Assembly: GCF_028554725.1 (NCBI RefSeq)
Contig: NC_071671.1
Coordinates: forward strand, 18,227,501-18,291,500
Length of the DNA stretch: 64,000 nucleotides
From: Zeugodacus cucurbitae
Taxonomy: Eukaryota; Arthropoda; Insecta; Diptera; Tephritidae
Reading direction: 5' to 3'
Below are positions 34,916-47,196 of the stretch, in pieces (positions within the stretch are counted from its first letter, which is position 1; the number at the start of each line of letters is the position of its first letter). The position numbers and the translations under genes were made by a program. The notes under the pieces are model-generated. The model was not told where the DNA came from. It saw nothing but the letters and a program-made list of their open reading frames with translations, and made no database searches.

Positions 34916-37240
34916 ATTCCGATTTACAACTATGGTCGTTATTGACATACCCCACCTAAGTGCGTTAAATTTACTGTTTCTTCAACAATTCTTAAAATAT
35001 TTTATATCCAAAAGCTCGAGCTTCGGAATAACGAAACAGATCTACCAATAGACTTCTTCTTCAACCTTTTAGTTTAGCTAAGTTCAAGGCTTTTCAGTAA
35101 TAGCTTTCAAGCTCGCAGATGCTTAGAGCTCTTTCAACTTCACTCACCCTCCTTACCCTTTTTGATATTATTATTCGGTGAGTCACTCTTTCTACTATTA
35201 CACTTCAACGCAGGTAGACTAAATACAGTCTTTAATCTCAATTACGGAGCCATCTGAAGCTCATTTTCGTAGCAAGTAGTTATAGATTTTAGATTTAGAA
35301 ACATAGTAGTGGTAATGATCAATGATCTTCGAAAGTCGAACGCAAAATAATGATGATTTTCACATTAACAGCTCACCGACGTCAAACAGGGTTGCCAAAC
35401 GAGAAAGAGGTAAAAATAAAAACAAATACAAAAATAACGCCTGAAGCGCGATAAATTATCTATTTACAAGCAATTTTATTGAACTTGTTGTTATACAAGT
35501 AATCGTAGCTGTAAATCGGACGCGCTAAGTAGCAGCTGCTAAAGTTGTGGCACAGAGTTGCTGCTGCAACAGCTTTGCTTTAACTGTGATTTTCAGAACA
35601 GGGTGTGCATACGAGTATGTAAGAGTGTGAGTACATAATTTGTAGCTTTTAAATGTGCTGAAAGATAGCAAGCAAAACAACTTGTACACTTAACCAAATA
35701 ACTGTATGTGGTGGCATGCCCCGAAATGGGGGAAGCCGCGTCTCAAATGCCATTAATTTTATGGCACTAGTTTGACCAATCGAGCTTGGTCGAAACGCTT
35801 AGATGAACGACCGTATGAGCCAAAGGCAAGCAACATGCGCAGCCACAACTGTAGTTGGGGGCTTCAATGAACATGCCAACAACAACATAAAGTGGATGAT
35901 GATGGTACGTCCGACTTAAGGCAGTTGTAGTGTAACAAGGCCATCATAGCGATGCGGTCGCAACACTTCGGTAGCAAGCAGCACTAAATATTTGCAGCTT
36001 AGAGATAAGTATGTGTATAAATGGCTGGCCGGACGACAACGAGGACGGATGTGGATGCTGCTGGTTGGACCAAAAGTCTAAATGGCTGAAAGCTTGCTGC
36101 CAGAATGCTGTTTTCGGAAACTCGTCTGCCTGCATGGTCAGACGGAACTGAATGCGGAGTTTGCTAAACGCTTGAATGGTTGACTGCCCGAGTTGCGTCG
36201 CGCTTCAGCGCACTTTTTCGGTCCATCTTTTACGCTTCCAGACTTGCTAAAATGAGCCAAGAAAATAAATAACATTCAACGCACATCATTAGCGCACAGT
36301 TAAATGTGTCTGCAGGCGCCCCTCGAAACTACCGTGGTCAAGAGTTACACGCGCGCAATTCTAGCGCTTGCTAGTGCTTGAGTCATTTGTTCTTCTATTT
36401 TTGCTTTTCTTTACTTACACAATCTCCACGTACAAGTTCGTTCTAAATGTTCTAACTGAATTAGCTGCTTGTCTACTTCTAGTTACAACAACTAACCTGT
36501 GTGTATGCGCATAACTTAATATGTAAAGTCGTTATATATACATATATATGTGAGACTGGAAGTGTAACGAGTTGACCGTTGTGATGAGCTAACTGACTGA
36601 TGATGTCTATAACTGCAATGCGCCACAACTTACTCGCGTGTGTGCGAAAATCTGTGTATTGTCTAGAGTTGTTAACTTGTCTATTTAGCTTAGGCTGTTA
36701 GAGCATCCATGTAAGCTGGTTGTAATGTACTTATATGAGTTCTCACGTGGGTAAGATCCCAAGTAATGAATTTGGCTAGCAAGACGTATTGTTACCATAT
36801 AAAACATGAACCCGACCCAACCCCGACTTTGGGTTCAGCAGAAAGCTAAGCAGCTTTCAATAAAGTCGGTAACTCTTTTAATCCAGCTAGCATATGCAGG
36901 GTTGAATTTTCTCTAGACCGTTTAAACTTCTAAGACCACGTCCCGAGGTTCTTCGGTCACAAAAGAATCATCGTAATCGGTATAATCAAAGATCGAATGT
37001 ATTACTCGTGGAGCCGAAACGGTTTTATGATGGATTACGACCACCAAAGTTTGTGGTCAAACAGCCGATCTATTATTACTGTGGTCAACAACACCTTCGT
37101 TAAACTTGTCCTTTGACTGAATATGATAAAACGAGGTTTCGATTTTATAAAATGAGTTCTTTATACCCTAGACTTTAGTTTTATTCAATTAAATTGTCGA
37201 AGTCAATTATATTTAGTAGCAATATCGGTACAATCGGTAC
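34916..37240. other. Non-coding; GC-richer block 35.4-36.7 kb
   Basis: The block has CpG-rich words (GGCTGGCCGGACGACAACGA near 36021, TTACACGCGCGCAATTC near 36345) and no long frame with a motif. It could hold regulatory DNA. Flanks are AT-rich and unremarkable. Confidence 0.3.
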
Positions 37241-37355
37241 TGGTTTCCAGACCTTGGAAATCAATATAAATGGTTGCTCCACAACCTTTCTACTCTGGTT
37301 TCCAGATATGACTTTGGAAATAAATATTAATGGTTGCTCTACAACCTTTCTAAAC
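37241..37355. repeat. Tandem duplication, ~55-60-bp unit
   Basis: Copy 1 (37241-37295) and copy 2 (37296-37355) share TGGTTTCCAGA, CTTTGGAAAT (CCTTGGAAAT in copy 1) and AATGGTTGCTCYACAACCTT. Copy 2 has a short insertion. Not coding. Confidence 0.8.
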
Positions 37356-38744
37356 TTATCAAGACATGGTAGAGGCAAAAAGTTGTGGAGCCGACTCTGA
37401 CATATTAAGTGATATCCTTCGCGGTTCTTTGAACAGCTTAGGTGCTGAAACATGTTCTAGAGATTTCAAAATCTTCCAATTAAATTAGCTAGTCTTAATA
37501 GTAAATTTTAAGAGACATAATTTATAAGACCATGATCTTAAAGACCTTTGGTAACCCGGTTGTTTATCACATAGAGCTTCTATGAATCACATCTGATATT
37601 GTTCCTTTCAAATTCATGACCGACGGAGTGGTCATTATGTCTTCTAATAAGTTCACGACTTCCCAAACCGTCTATACTCTATCCAACCCTCGTACATAAT
37701 GATCTACAAACGTTATAAGTAAATCAAGAGTTGAGCTGGAGATCAGTTAACTAGGCTTTGTTATAAGATTTTTTATTTTTTCTTGTTAAAGTGCCTGCAA
37801 GCAAGCTTCTAATTTCATTCATTTATGAACATGAAAATGCACGTAATGAAGTTCGAACTTAAGTGGCCAATTAACATTTGCATGACTTTTTCATATCTGT
37901 TTGTATGTACACGTGCAAGAAATTGACAGTTAAAGGAAATATGAAAAGCCTTTTAGACAAACGTTTACAGTTGTAGAGCACGGCAAATCTATTTTAGTGT
38001 GGATAATAAAATTAGTTGATGACTTAGTAAAGTATTGGGATCCTCAATCTCGCTTTTGTAATAAATCATGTGGTTGATTGATTAGAACTTGAAGAAACAT
38101 TATTTCAGAGATCATATGGTATAATAATAACTAATTACTTCAAATATAAGTACTTTATTTTTATAAATATAAGTACTTCATGGTCTCAAAAGCTCAAGTT
38201 TGGGATAGTCGATGAAAATGGATTCATATGAATTCCAAAATATACTGGCTAAAACTTTGGGGATCGGCCCCTGGACGACTTTCCCCAATCAACAACCATT
38301 CAGGGGAATGCCGATTGGACTCAGGTGTATAATGATGTATCTATGCCTCATTCATTGTCACAAATCGGCGCATAAATTCGTTCTTAGTGAGAGTGAGAAC
38401 TGTTCAACATATCGGCACTCTAGTTAGTACCTTTTTTTTGAGTTTGAAGTGTTTAATGAGGATTATGTCAACTCAAAATTAGACAAGTCTGGTATATGAG
38501 CATCCAGCATATCAGACCATGACTTTCGAATTTTCATTATTATGAAACATAACCTCAATAATGTCACCTATGCTTTTCCTAATACTCTGCGTGGGTTTCT
38601 TAACATGGCCGCAGAGACGTTATGGCTTAAACCATAGCCATTTCCAGTGACGAAAAGCAAAAGTATTTTTTTCTTCAGAAAAAATATTAGCGATCAGAAG
38701 TTTAGTTAGATAGGACCCTTCCGGGACTGGGATCCCTTCACACT
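37356..38744. other. Non-coding stretch, nothing recognised
   Basis: A 71-codon frame at 38212-38427 has no secure motif. A short duplication AAATATAAGTACTT occurs at 38140-38180. No gene is supported. Confidence 0.4.
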
Positions 38745-39115
38745 ATTAAATCTTCTTTGGACCACCCTGTGGTCTTGATAAAATGAAATAAAATGCATAG
38801 TTAGATATATGCAACATCGTCAAGGAAAACGCGTCTGCAGTTCAGATTTTTTTCCAGTACAGAGCCTTCTATCCGCATAGAAGATGTGTCTTCTACTCCT
38901 TGGCAACTTCTGCAGTAATCATTGAAAGGTATCCCGAGTCTGCTGGCATGTCGACCAATCTGACAGTGACCTGTTAACACCCCTAGTAGGGTTCTTATGT
39001 CTTTCCTTTTAACTTTCAATAGGCAACATGTGTGACTCTTATTCCACTCAGAACACGTTTGTCTGCTTGTTGAGTAAGTAACTGCTTGTTTCCATTCAGA
39101 TTCATTGAGATTCAG
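38745..39115 (-). pseudogene. LINE C-terminal fragment (second lineage)
   Basis: On - the frame 39019-38801 reads LLGVLTGHCQIGRHASRLGI, then CRSCQGVEDTSS, and ends VFLDDVAYI before a stop; the upstream part to 39115 (QLNLNESEWKQAV) fits the same protein. This is the post-RNase H region also found at 24135-24527 and 52434-52670. The final His and Cys of the zinc cluster are lost by decay. It abuts, within about 110 bp, the 3' end of another LINE (39222-40450) in the same orientation. Confidence 0.7.
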
Positions 39116-39221
39116 TTGTATCTATAGCATATTTGTCGATTAAATATCTGCACGTTGCTAGAGGTATATAAATTCCCTGTCCCTGGGAGCAATTACAGGT
39201 GTATCGTGAAATTTTATGTTC

Positions 39222-40450
39222 TCCTTCTTCTTGACTGGCGTAGACATCGCTTACGGGTGACACGCATCTCTCCTTTTGGCAGTTTGGCGCCAATTAGTAA
39301 TACCAAGTGAAGACAGGTCCATCTGCACCTGGTCCTTCCATCGGAGTGGAGGCCTCCCCCTTCCTCGGTTTCCACCAGCGGGTACTGCATCAAACACTTT
39401 CAGAGCTGGAGCACTTTCCCCCATTCGAACAACATGACCTAGCCCGTCTTCAGCTCCCGGTATCTGTCCCATCCCGCACGTGTTGCGGTCGATTGCAACA
39501 TTGAGAGGTAGGCAGTCTGTTTTCTCTCCACTGCGACAATCCTCATCATACCACCTGTTTTCTTGACATTTCCGAAAGCCAATAGTTTCGGTTGCAGCTG
39601 TACGCAAGGAGCTTGATATGCCGCCCCACAGTTCCCTTATACCGAGATGCTGATGAGTGCTCTCAGAGAGCAGGAGTACAAGTCGAGTAGAAAATCGTTC
39701 GACTGTCGGTTGTGATTGTAGCTTCTCGATGTCGAATCTTACTTGTGTTTGTTGACGTGTGCGATTTTCTACACAGAGGCGGTTGCGTATCTTAGCTGCT
39801 ACAAGTTAGTGGCCCGAGTCACAAAGCGTACGCACATCAAAAACACTGGAGACATGTCTTCCATCTATCACAACATGATAGATCTGGTTACGAGTGATTC
39901 GATCGGGGACAGCCAAGTAGCTTGATGGATTTTCTTATGCTGGAATCTAGTACTACAGTTCGGGCTCCACGAAATCGATCAGCTTCAGGCCGTTTGGCGA
40001 TGTGTCGTCATGGAGGCTGAATTGACTGTTGTGCCAAAGACACCTTCTTTACCCACCCTGGCGTTAAAATCGTCAAGCACGATTTTGACATCGTGGCGGG
40101 GCCAGCGCCCTTCGTTCTTCTCTTCCGTCGGGAATAAGCGATATGTTGAAGAACCTCGCTTTGATGCGGATTGTGGCTAAACGTTCATCCACCGGAGTGA
40201 ATGCCAGGACTCGACGACGTTGTGTGTCTCTCTACGAATCCCACACCGAATATGCGGTCTTTATATGGTCGCCGTAGTAGATGTCACATGGATCCACCTT
40301 CTTCCGTCCTTGTCCCGTCAGCCTTTACCCTTACGAGAACATCAACCTTCCCAATTAAGGGTCCGGACATTCCATGTCCTTAATCATAGTCCTTAATACG
40401 TTTGCCGTAGTCGTCATCAAAATTGGCGTTCCTTATCCGAGGAACATGTT
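39222..40450 (-). pseudogene. LINE with endonuclease domain joined to 3' tail (RT deleted)
   Basis: Read on -, from about 40400 downward, broken frames give the apurinic-type endonuclease domain: VDERLATIRIKARFFNISLI, then SPNGLKLIDF, DRITRNQIYHVVIDGRHVSS (the His-containing catalytic end) and VERFSTRLVLLLSESTHQHL. The 118-codon frame 39607-39251 continues with ENRWYDEDCRSG and then goes straight to GHVVRMGESAPALKVF and RGRGRPPLRWKDQVQMDLSS, the tail that normally lies beyond the RT. The whole RT is missing. The 3' end shows ACGCCAGTCAAGAAGAAGG (complement of about 39222-39243). Frameshifts also interrupt the endonuclease part. An unrecognised frame (40470-40775, -) lies just upstream. Confidence 0.82.
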
Positions 40451-42740
40451 GTTCATTGGTTATTCAGTTTTACGTGGTGAGTCCCAATGATCCGGTAGCC
40501 CGAAGGCGACTCTGGTATCTAATTTTTCTGAAAATACACCATCTACCACTCGTTTGTTTAGCTTTGGTCTCTGAATCTTTGTCCAACTTGCTCTTATCCC
40601 ACTCCTCTCTAGAAGGGAAGGCTATGTTTAGGTTTGAGTGTAGATTCATTTCTACCGGTTTACGAAAGTTCGTAATATTTGGTTGAAATTGGAACCTGCC
40701 GAGTATAATAGAATGTCTCTTATTGCAGCTTTGCAGTAGGGAAGATCCTTTCAGTCTGAGTGCCCACGTATCCATAACGATACTTCAGTGCATCCTCTCT
40801 TTGATCACATCACATGATACTGGCATGAGCTTTCTTCTTGTACCTTGAGTATTTACCTCCAGTTGTATAGACAAAAAACGCGGAGACGAAACTTGCACTT
40901 GATGAACCATGTGAAAATATTATATGGTGATGTGTCACCAACTATAGGGTATTGTAAAGTGACGTTGTTTAAGCCTGGTAGTCGTTTGAATGAGAAAGAA
41001 AAGCTTAAAGCCATTTCATTAAAATTTGGTTTCAAACATGGTCACTTTTGGTCTTCCTTTCTGTTGGGAGCAGTTTTAAGCTGCTACAATCTCTTAGACG
41101 TGATATCTTTCAATTGCTGTCCAATATTGATAAGCTCGAATCATCGGACATAAAGAAGTAAAACGGTTTTGTGATTACCGTCGACCGGTGAATATCAATA
41201 TGAGCTTATTAGGTCTTAATTTCTTTAGAAGAAGCACGTTCTCAGTTTCCATCGCTGCTGATTACGGGCACCTAAACCATTATTAATCGGCGGACAATTT
41301 AGTTAAAATGTGTAGCCAGACCTATTCGTTACAACATAGTGTTCTCCTACCTTCAATTTCTGCTTAAGCGTTCTTAAAGTATTTTCTGCAATTTTTTATT
41401 TCTTGCTTAACATTTTTTCTTCAGAAATTATAATTTGAGCAATGAAAAGCATAAAACCTGAGAAAAAATCCACAAATTACCCAATCGTTTGAACTTCAGC
41501 CTTACGCATTATCTATTGTCTGCACTTAGCCTACGCTCACCTCTAACCACACTAGGCGCACTTTTTTCAGCATATTTTCCACCGCCAGTTAATAATTCAT
41601 TTTCGCTAATATTTTTGCAGCAATTTTTTTTTGTTGTGGAAAAATTTATGACAAGCAACTATGACAAATTACTTTTTAAAATGCCAAGCATGCCAGCTAC
41701 CGGACCAATGATGTTGACTACCCAAAGCGAAGACTTAACAATGAAAAAGTAAAAATCAATAAACGGCATAAGTAGAAAATCGAAACAAAAAAAATTAAAA
41801 TTTTAACTGCGCCACAGGCACTTAAAGTAATCGACAGACTGGCGAACGCCGAATAGACAGGTGAAAGATAGAAACTTACTTGCATACTTAGACTACAACT
41901 TCAACGTATGTACTTACCCACTACCAATCATTCAACTCAAATAACTGCACACATATAACGATTAACTGATGATGGTGGTCAGTTAGCCAGTCGGCCGGCC
42001 AACTATGTAGCTTAAGCAGCTGTCCAACACCAGTTACGGAACAGGTGTACTTACGTAGTTGACTAGCACATAAGTTCGCATGTAAGTAAGTCTTATACAT
42101 ATATTCACTTAAGCCAGCGCCTATCTGAACTGTCTCGTTTTATTAATCATATTTTGTTGTTAAAATTACTTTTTAATAATATTTGCATACACATACCCGC
42201 AAACTTGTGCTCATGCATGCCGGCCTGCATATGTACATACTTAAGTGCATGTGTGCTTATGTGTCTTGTTTTTTTGCCTACGAACTTATCTCTGTGCTCC
42301 TCGTCATGCAACCGGCAGCCGCCTTTGAGCTCCATTTCCATTAGCCCACTCATTGTTGTAGTATCGCTTCTGCTTATCCTGTGCTGTGGGCCACTTAAGT
42401 CAACATACATGCATGCATATGCATGTAAGCGTGTAGACTCTCCCGCTCTTTATCTAGCGGCCCATTTTTTGTTGTTTTTGTATTTGTTGTCTGCTATTTT
42501 TTCGCTTGCAATTAATGACTGGCATTCATAACTGCAGTGGAACAAGTTTCCAAGTTGCTTGTTGTTTACTTTACTTACATGCATGCATAGGTGCTTACAT
42601 GGGTGTGTGTGGATAACAGCCGGCATTTACTTTGCGGCTGTGAATTAACCCATCAGGCGGCTGGCTAGTTGGCCAGGCGCAATTCATACTAGACAAACTA
42701 GCTAATTCATGCCTCATGCTTTTTGGGCTGTTGTAGTAAC
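40451..42740. other. Non-coding; GC-richer block 41.5-42.7 kb
   Basis: Includes an unrecognised 101-codon - frame (40470-40775) next to the LINE endonuclease copy that may be LINE 5' sequence, and an 87-codon + frame (41489-41752) ending in TQSEDLTMKK with no family match. 41960-42660 has GC-rich words (CAGTCGGCCGGCCAAC near 41989) and GCATGC repeats typical of insect non-coding DNA. Confidence 0.3.
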
Positions 42741-43140
42741 TTAGCTGCTTGCATATGTGATTACTGACTTATGTGTATGCTTATGTACTTATAAATATAC
42801 TTATGTGAATCTATAGTTCCTTCCTCTCTTATACACAGCCAAACTGTGTTTGATACTTACGTACTTATCTGAATACTCTTATGTACATACATACATACAT
42901 ACATACTTTGTTACCTCTGCGCCTAGACGCATCCAAATCCGTGATTGATACTTACGTACTTATATACTTATGCTCATAACTATGTGCTTAATAACATACT
43001 CATCCGCATACTTAGATACTTATGCACATACTTATTTATTTCCGTACTTATACAATCCAATCTTAGATTTATACTTGGCACTTATGTGAATACTTATGTA
43101 TTTACTTATGTTCATACTTAAGTAGTTACTCATATTTTCT
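42741..43140. repeat. Degenerate ~12-bp repeats (ATACTTATGTNC type)
   Basis: The words ACTTATGT, ACTTACGTACTTAT and ATACTTATG recur dozens of times with irregular spacing, interrupted by unique DNA and by a (CATA)n tract at 42883-42907. A smaller outlier lies at 43360-43410. No coding capacity. Confidence 0.7.
42883..42907. repeat. (CATA)n microsatellite
   Basis: About six uninterrupted CATA units. Confidence 0.9.
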
Positions 43141-43935
43141 TAAGTACACGGTTAAAAATTACTAATTGTATTTTACAGATATATTTTCAAAATCTTAGAA
43201 TTCATACTTAAACAATTTCCATCTGCGGAACAGTCATACTACCTAACTTAACCCAATCAATTTCTTAATTATTACTAAATGAGCATTACTTATTATTCTT
43301 AATTAAATCTATTATTTGTCACTTCCACACAATAGGCGCACATATATTCCGTTCATCAATACTTATTCACATACTTCAGTACTTATAAATACATGTAAGT
43401 ACTTACTTGCCGCTGCTGTAATTAATGTACCCACTTCCAATAATTGCTCTCTAAAAAAATTAATTAAATACTCCAATAACTTTCAGGGTTAGCTTATACT
43501 TATATTATATCTCGGATCATTAACGGTAAATACGTCTCTAGCGACATCACACGACAGTTATGTCCATATTTCACTCGAACTGTAATCAATATCATATTTA
43601 GGATAAGATCAGGTGGTCCTTGTACACAATCTGATAAATGTTTCATTAGAACAACATTTCCTGCAACCGAAGCATCAGTTTCGTCCTTACCTTCATATAT
43701 TTAGTACTACTAAATAAGTACGAATACTTCCTTTGCAACTCAGCCTGGAAAATTCTCGAAGTTTGATAGTAATGGAACCTTAGAAATATTATAAACTACT
43801 TCATACGAACTCGTAGATTGTCTACGCATTAGTATTGCTTATGCAATCCAGTTCATGTCCTTTTTGAGCTGAATTTGGGTTAAATAAAATTCCACATCAA
43901 ATCAATGGTTTTTCTAATTTTCAAACATATGTATG
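43141..43935. other. AT-rich spacer
   Basis: Nothing recognised besides scattered ACTTAT words. The spacer ends at the LINE 3' end near 43936, where ATGTATGTATGT adjoins. Confidence 0.4.
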
Positions 43936-44663
43936 TATGTGATTGGCGTTGCAACCGTTTAGCCGGTTATAGCCGAATCGACGATAGTGCGCCACCTGTC
44001 TCTCTCCTTTGCAGTTCGGCGCCAGTTGGAGATCCCAAGTGTAACCAGGTCGCTCTCCACCTGGTCCCTCCAACGGAGTGGAGGCCTTCCCCTTCCTCGG
44101 CTTACTCCGGCGGGTACTGCATCGAACACTTTCAGGGCTGGAGTGTTTTCGTCCATTCGGACAACATGACCTAGCCAGCGTAGCCGCTGTCTTTTTATTC
44201 GCTGAACTATGTCAATGTCGTCGTATAACTCGTACAGCTCATCGTTCCATCGTCTGCGGTATTCGCCGTTGCCAATGTTCTGAGGACCATAAATCTTGCG
44301 CAAAATTTTCCTCTCGAAAACTCCTAGTGTCGTCTCATCTGATGTTGACATCGTCCAAGCTTCTGCACCGTAAAGCAGGACGGGAATGATAAGTGACTTG
44401 TAGAGCTTGATTTTGGTTCGTCGAGAGAGGACTTTACTGTTCAATTGCCTACTCAGTCCAAAGTAGCACCTGTTGGCAAGAGTTATTCTGCGCTGGATTT
44501 CGAGGCTGACATTGTTCGTGTTGTTGATGCTGGTTCCCAGGTATACGAAATTATCTACGACCTCGAAGTTATGACTGTCAACAGTGACGTGGGAGCCAAA
44601 CATATGCATATAAGAAATCGACTGGACTAGTTCCGCGATCAGCATGGGAAATATTTCTTTCAT
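43936..44663 (-). pseudogene. LINE C-terminal ORF, best-preserved copy (234 codons open)
   Basis: On -, 44663-43959 is open throughout: HNFEVVDNFVYLGTSI, LEIQRRITLANRCYFGLSRQ, SRRTKIKLYKSLIIPVLLYG, ERKILRKIYGPQNIG, RRRWNDELYELYDDID, RLRWLGHVVRMDENTPAL, RGRGRPPLRWRDQVESDL and SNWRRTAKERDRWR. This is the conserved region beyond the YADD box of an endonuclease-RT LINE (about 200 residues). EN and RT domains are missing, so it is a 5'-truncated insertion. The first 25 codons before HVTVDSHN differ from the copy at 7462 and are probably flank. The 3' end (complement near 43936-43990) has the GGCTATAACCGG-type terminus, here without the AAG tail. Confidence 0.88.
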
Positions 44664-45180
44664 TCTACTATTCGCCAGAGATCGGCGGAAGCTGTCAAAA
44701 CAAAAAAGAAACCAACTGAGAATACTTATAAATGGTGATCGTCTGACTGGTGGCCAACGAAAATAGTTCTGAGATCAGCATTGGATCAGTATAAGACTGT
44801 CTAGCTGCCGCTACAGGGACGACTTCATAGGTTTTGAATTATTATTTTGGGATCCGCTTGATTTCAGCTTCAAAATATTTTCGACTTAAACCCCTTTCCC
44901 AGCTTTGTATAATGATTCTCATTGTCACTGTTTTTGTTGAACAAGCTATTAAGGGTTGTCTGTTTACGAGCCAACTACAATATAGCGTTTACCCGATCAA
45001 TTTATTACGTATACGATTATTTATTTATTACAAAATCCGCTAGTTGAAGAGAGATGAGTCTTGTCATTTTGCACCTTCAAAGCTATAACAACGAAGACTT
45101 GGTTCAAAAGTCGGAAGGCGGTGGTAAAGTGTTGCTGCAATAACGCTATTTGGCTTCGTAGTTAAAAACATGCAAATATA
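44664..45180. other. Non-coding spacer
   Basis: No recognised feature. Confidence 0.35.
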
Positions 45181-45450
45181 CAGGGTCTTCCTTATTAAGG
45201 TCCGGTTTTTTTAATTTAAAATAAATTTAAAGGTTAAAAATAAACATTTTCGATACATTTCGCTTATTTTTTAGGCTTCCTGGGCTAACTTCGCAGTAGA
45301 AAATTCCTTGAACCTAGTTTATGAGGTCCTTACCAATGGTATCGGGCTCGATCTCTCGAAAAGCTCGCATAATAATCACATGAAGGGAATTATGGAATGC
45401 GCGTGTAAGGTCCTAACATTCAACTGCCTGTCGGTTTTCTACAATTAGTT
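45181..45450 (-). mobile_element. Possible DNA-transposon end with decayed coding
   Basis: Starts with CAGGGTCTTCCTTATTAAGG after TA at 45178-45179, the look of a mariner/Tc1-superfamily terminal repeat. The - strand of 45260-45440 has broken frames with words such as HAHSIIPF and TRFKEFSTAKLAQEA that look like decayed protein. No opposite terminal repeat was found, so this is a tentative call. Confidence 0.3.
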
Positions 45451-47196
45451 AAAGATAGGCCGGTTGGTGTCTGTATATACATATACATACATATATAGTA
45501 TGTACTTCTATATATTTTTATTCTCCAGTAAAAATTTTATTAACGTCGTTTTTCATTTTTATTTTGCAATTTCCATTTTTTGATTACAACGGACAGGTGA
45601 GTCGCTCAGTTCCATCAATTGCTTGCACGCCAGCTAGCTGCTGTCATAGTCGTAAGCCAACTGGTTACTCAACTGGCCAACTAGCCAGCAGCTAGCCTGC
45701 TAGCCAACAGTTGGTGTTGGCCGCCTGTTAACTTACCGGCCTGTCTTCTAGTCGCCTCCGACTGGGGTTCGTCTGTGCGCTTGTCTACATTATGCAAATT
45801 ATTAATCGTCTTTTATATGACATGTGCATGCTGATGACCCTCACCAACCTTACGGAAAACCTACTCCTCCTTCTCTGTATGTTGCTGTGTATGTCTTTGA
45901 AAGCCTCAGCGGTTGCTTGGTTTGTGTTGATAGTGGCACATCCGCGTCTCTATGTATCTAGCTCCAACTCAGCTCAGCTCACCTCAATCAAATTACGCGC
46001 TGTTGCATTGTTGATCGCACCGCCCGACCGAGCTTGGCAAGCGATCATGCAACTTCACTAAATTAACTTGTGTCCGTTGGATCGCGCCGAGGCTGTTGGT
46101 CAGCGCTGATCTTGTCGGGTCGGGTTTGACATCAATTTTGTATTTACATTGTTTAATTAATTTGTCGTAATTTATCAGAAGTTTATTAGAAATACATTTT
46201 CATATAATTATATACATTTATCTCTAATAATTACACATCAAGTTCGTTTAGGTTAAACTTTACATGGAACCGTTTAAAATTTTAAACTGTTGAGCTCTTG
46301 AGGTTTTTAGTTTAGTTAGAATGAGCTCATGGGTTCGTTCACTTCGAGTGGTCTCAAAGAACAATTTAGCAACAAAGGAGATTCGAAATGAGCTCAACTG
46401 AGCTCCTATGAAATTTGGAATCAAGGAACATTTGGGGATTCTGACTAGGCAACTGGGAGTTATTTATTTTTTTTTTTATGCGGTCAGGGACTGTCATGCC
46501 ACGAAATCGCTCAATAGTACTCGGAGATTATTTGAGGCTATTAAGGCAACAACAAAAGAGACTATTGTGCTGGAGCCTATCACGGACCTTAGCGAGAGGT
46601 CGAGAGATTATCGTTTCCTTTAATGCAAAAAAAAAGTCAACAAACCCTTGTAGTATCACGTGTCGAAGACTCTTCGTATTATCTGCCACGAGTCACTTCC
46701 AAAATTCACCTTTAGAGAAAGTGTTTCAAAGCATTTCTGATAAGTACTCGTACAATCAGTACTGCCAAAAATTAATAGAGATTATAGAATGTGCGGCGGC
46801 AAACCTTGAAAACCGCAATGACCACAAAATGCCGTGATCTTTTTTAAATACTTATTTATCTACCGTTATCTAGCGAATACATAAACTTCAAAGCATATAT
46901 ATAAATTTAGTCTATGCTTAAATAAATATTTAATTATTTAAATAGTGAAATTTACTGAAATTCCTCGACATTCGACTAGCAACAGTGTACCGATGAAATA
47001 TCATCCTTATCTCTGCACATTATCCTGTTTATTGACAGCCAAATAAACTCAAAGCAAATATTTATCTACACACACACTGACTATTTATTCAGTGGTCAGC
47101 TGAAGTCGTAGCCTTTTGTAAATATGTAAATAATATGAAGGTATATGGTAGATAAAATATTGATATGAATGCCAGTTCGAGTATGATTGCGTATTA
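45451..47196. other. Non-coding; GC-richer block 45.6-46.1 kb
   Basis: 45640-45730 holds degenerate repeats of AACTGGCCAACTAGCCAG and CTAGCCAAC. The rest of the block is unique. Overlapping + frames at 46408-46837 (up to 119 codons) have no motif and are probably chance. 47100-47190 is AT-rich. Confidence 0.35.

Noticed and set aside
38212..38427. 71-codon + frame (LAKTLGIGPW near its start) suggesting an odorant-receptor first exon
   Set aside because: The likeness is to a loose pattern only and the frame ends without a convincing donor.
40470..40775. 101-codon - frame as LINE ORF1
   Set aside because: It lies upstream of the endonuclease part, but no ORF1 motif such as zinc knuckles is visible; mentioned only as unrecognised.
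41489..41752. 87-codon + frame ending TQSEDLTMKK
   Set aside because: The end looks protein-like but there is no family match, and the first half is a chance hydrophobic stretch.
46408..46837. Overlapping 71- and 119-codon + frames as a gene
   Set aside because: Two frames of the same DNA are open, neither has a motif, and no splice or promoter context supports either.
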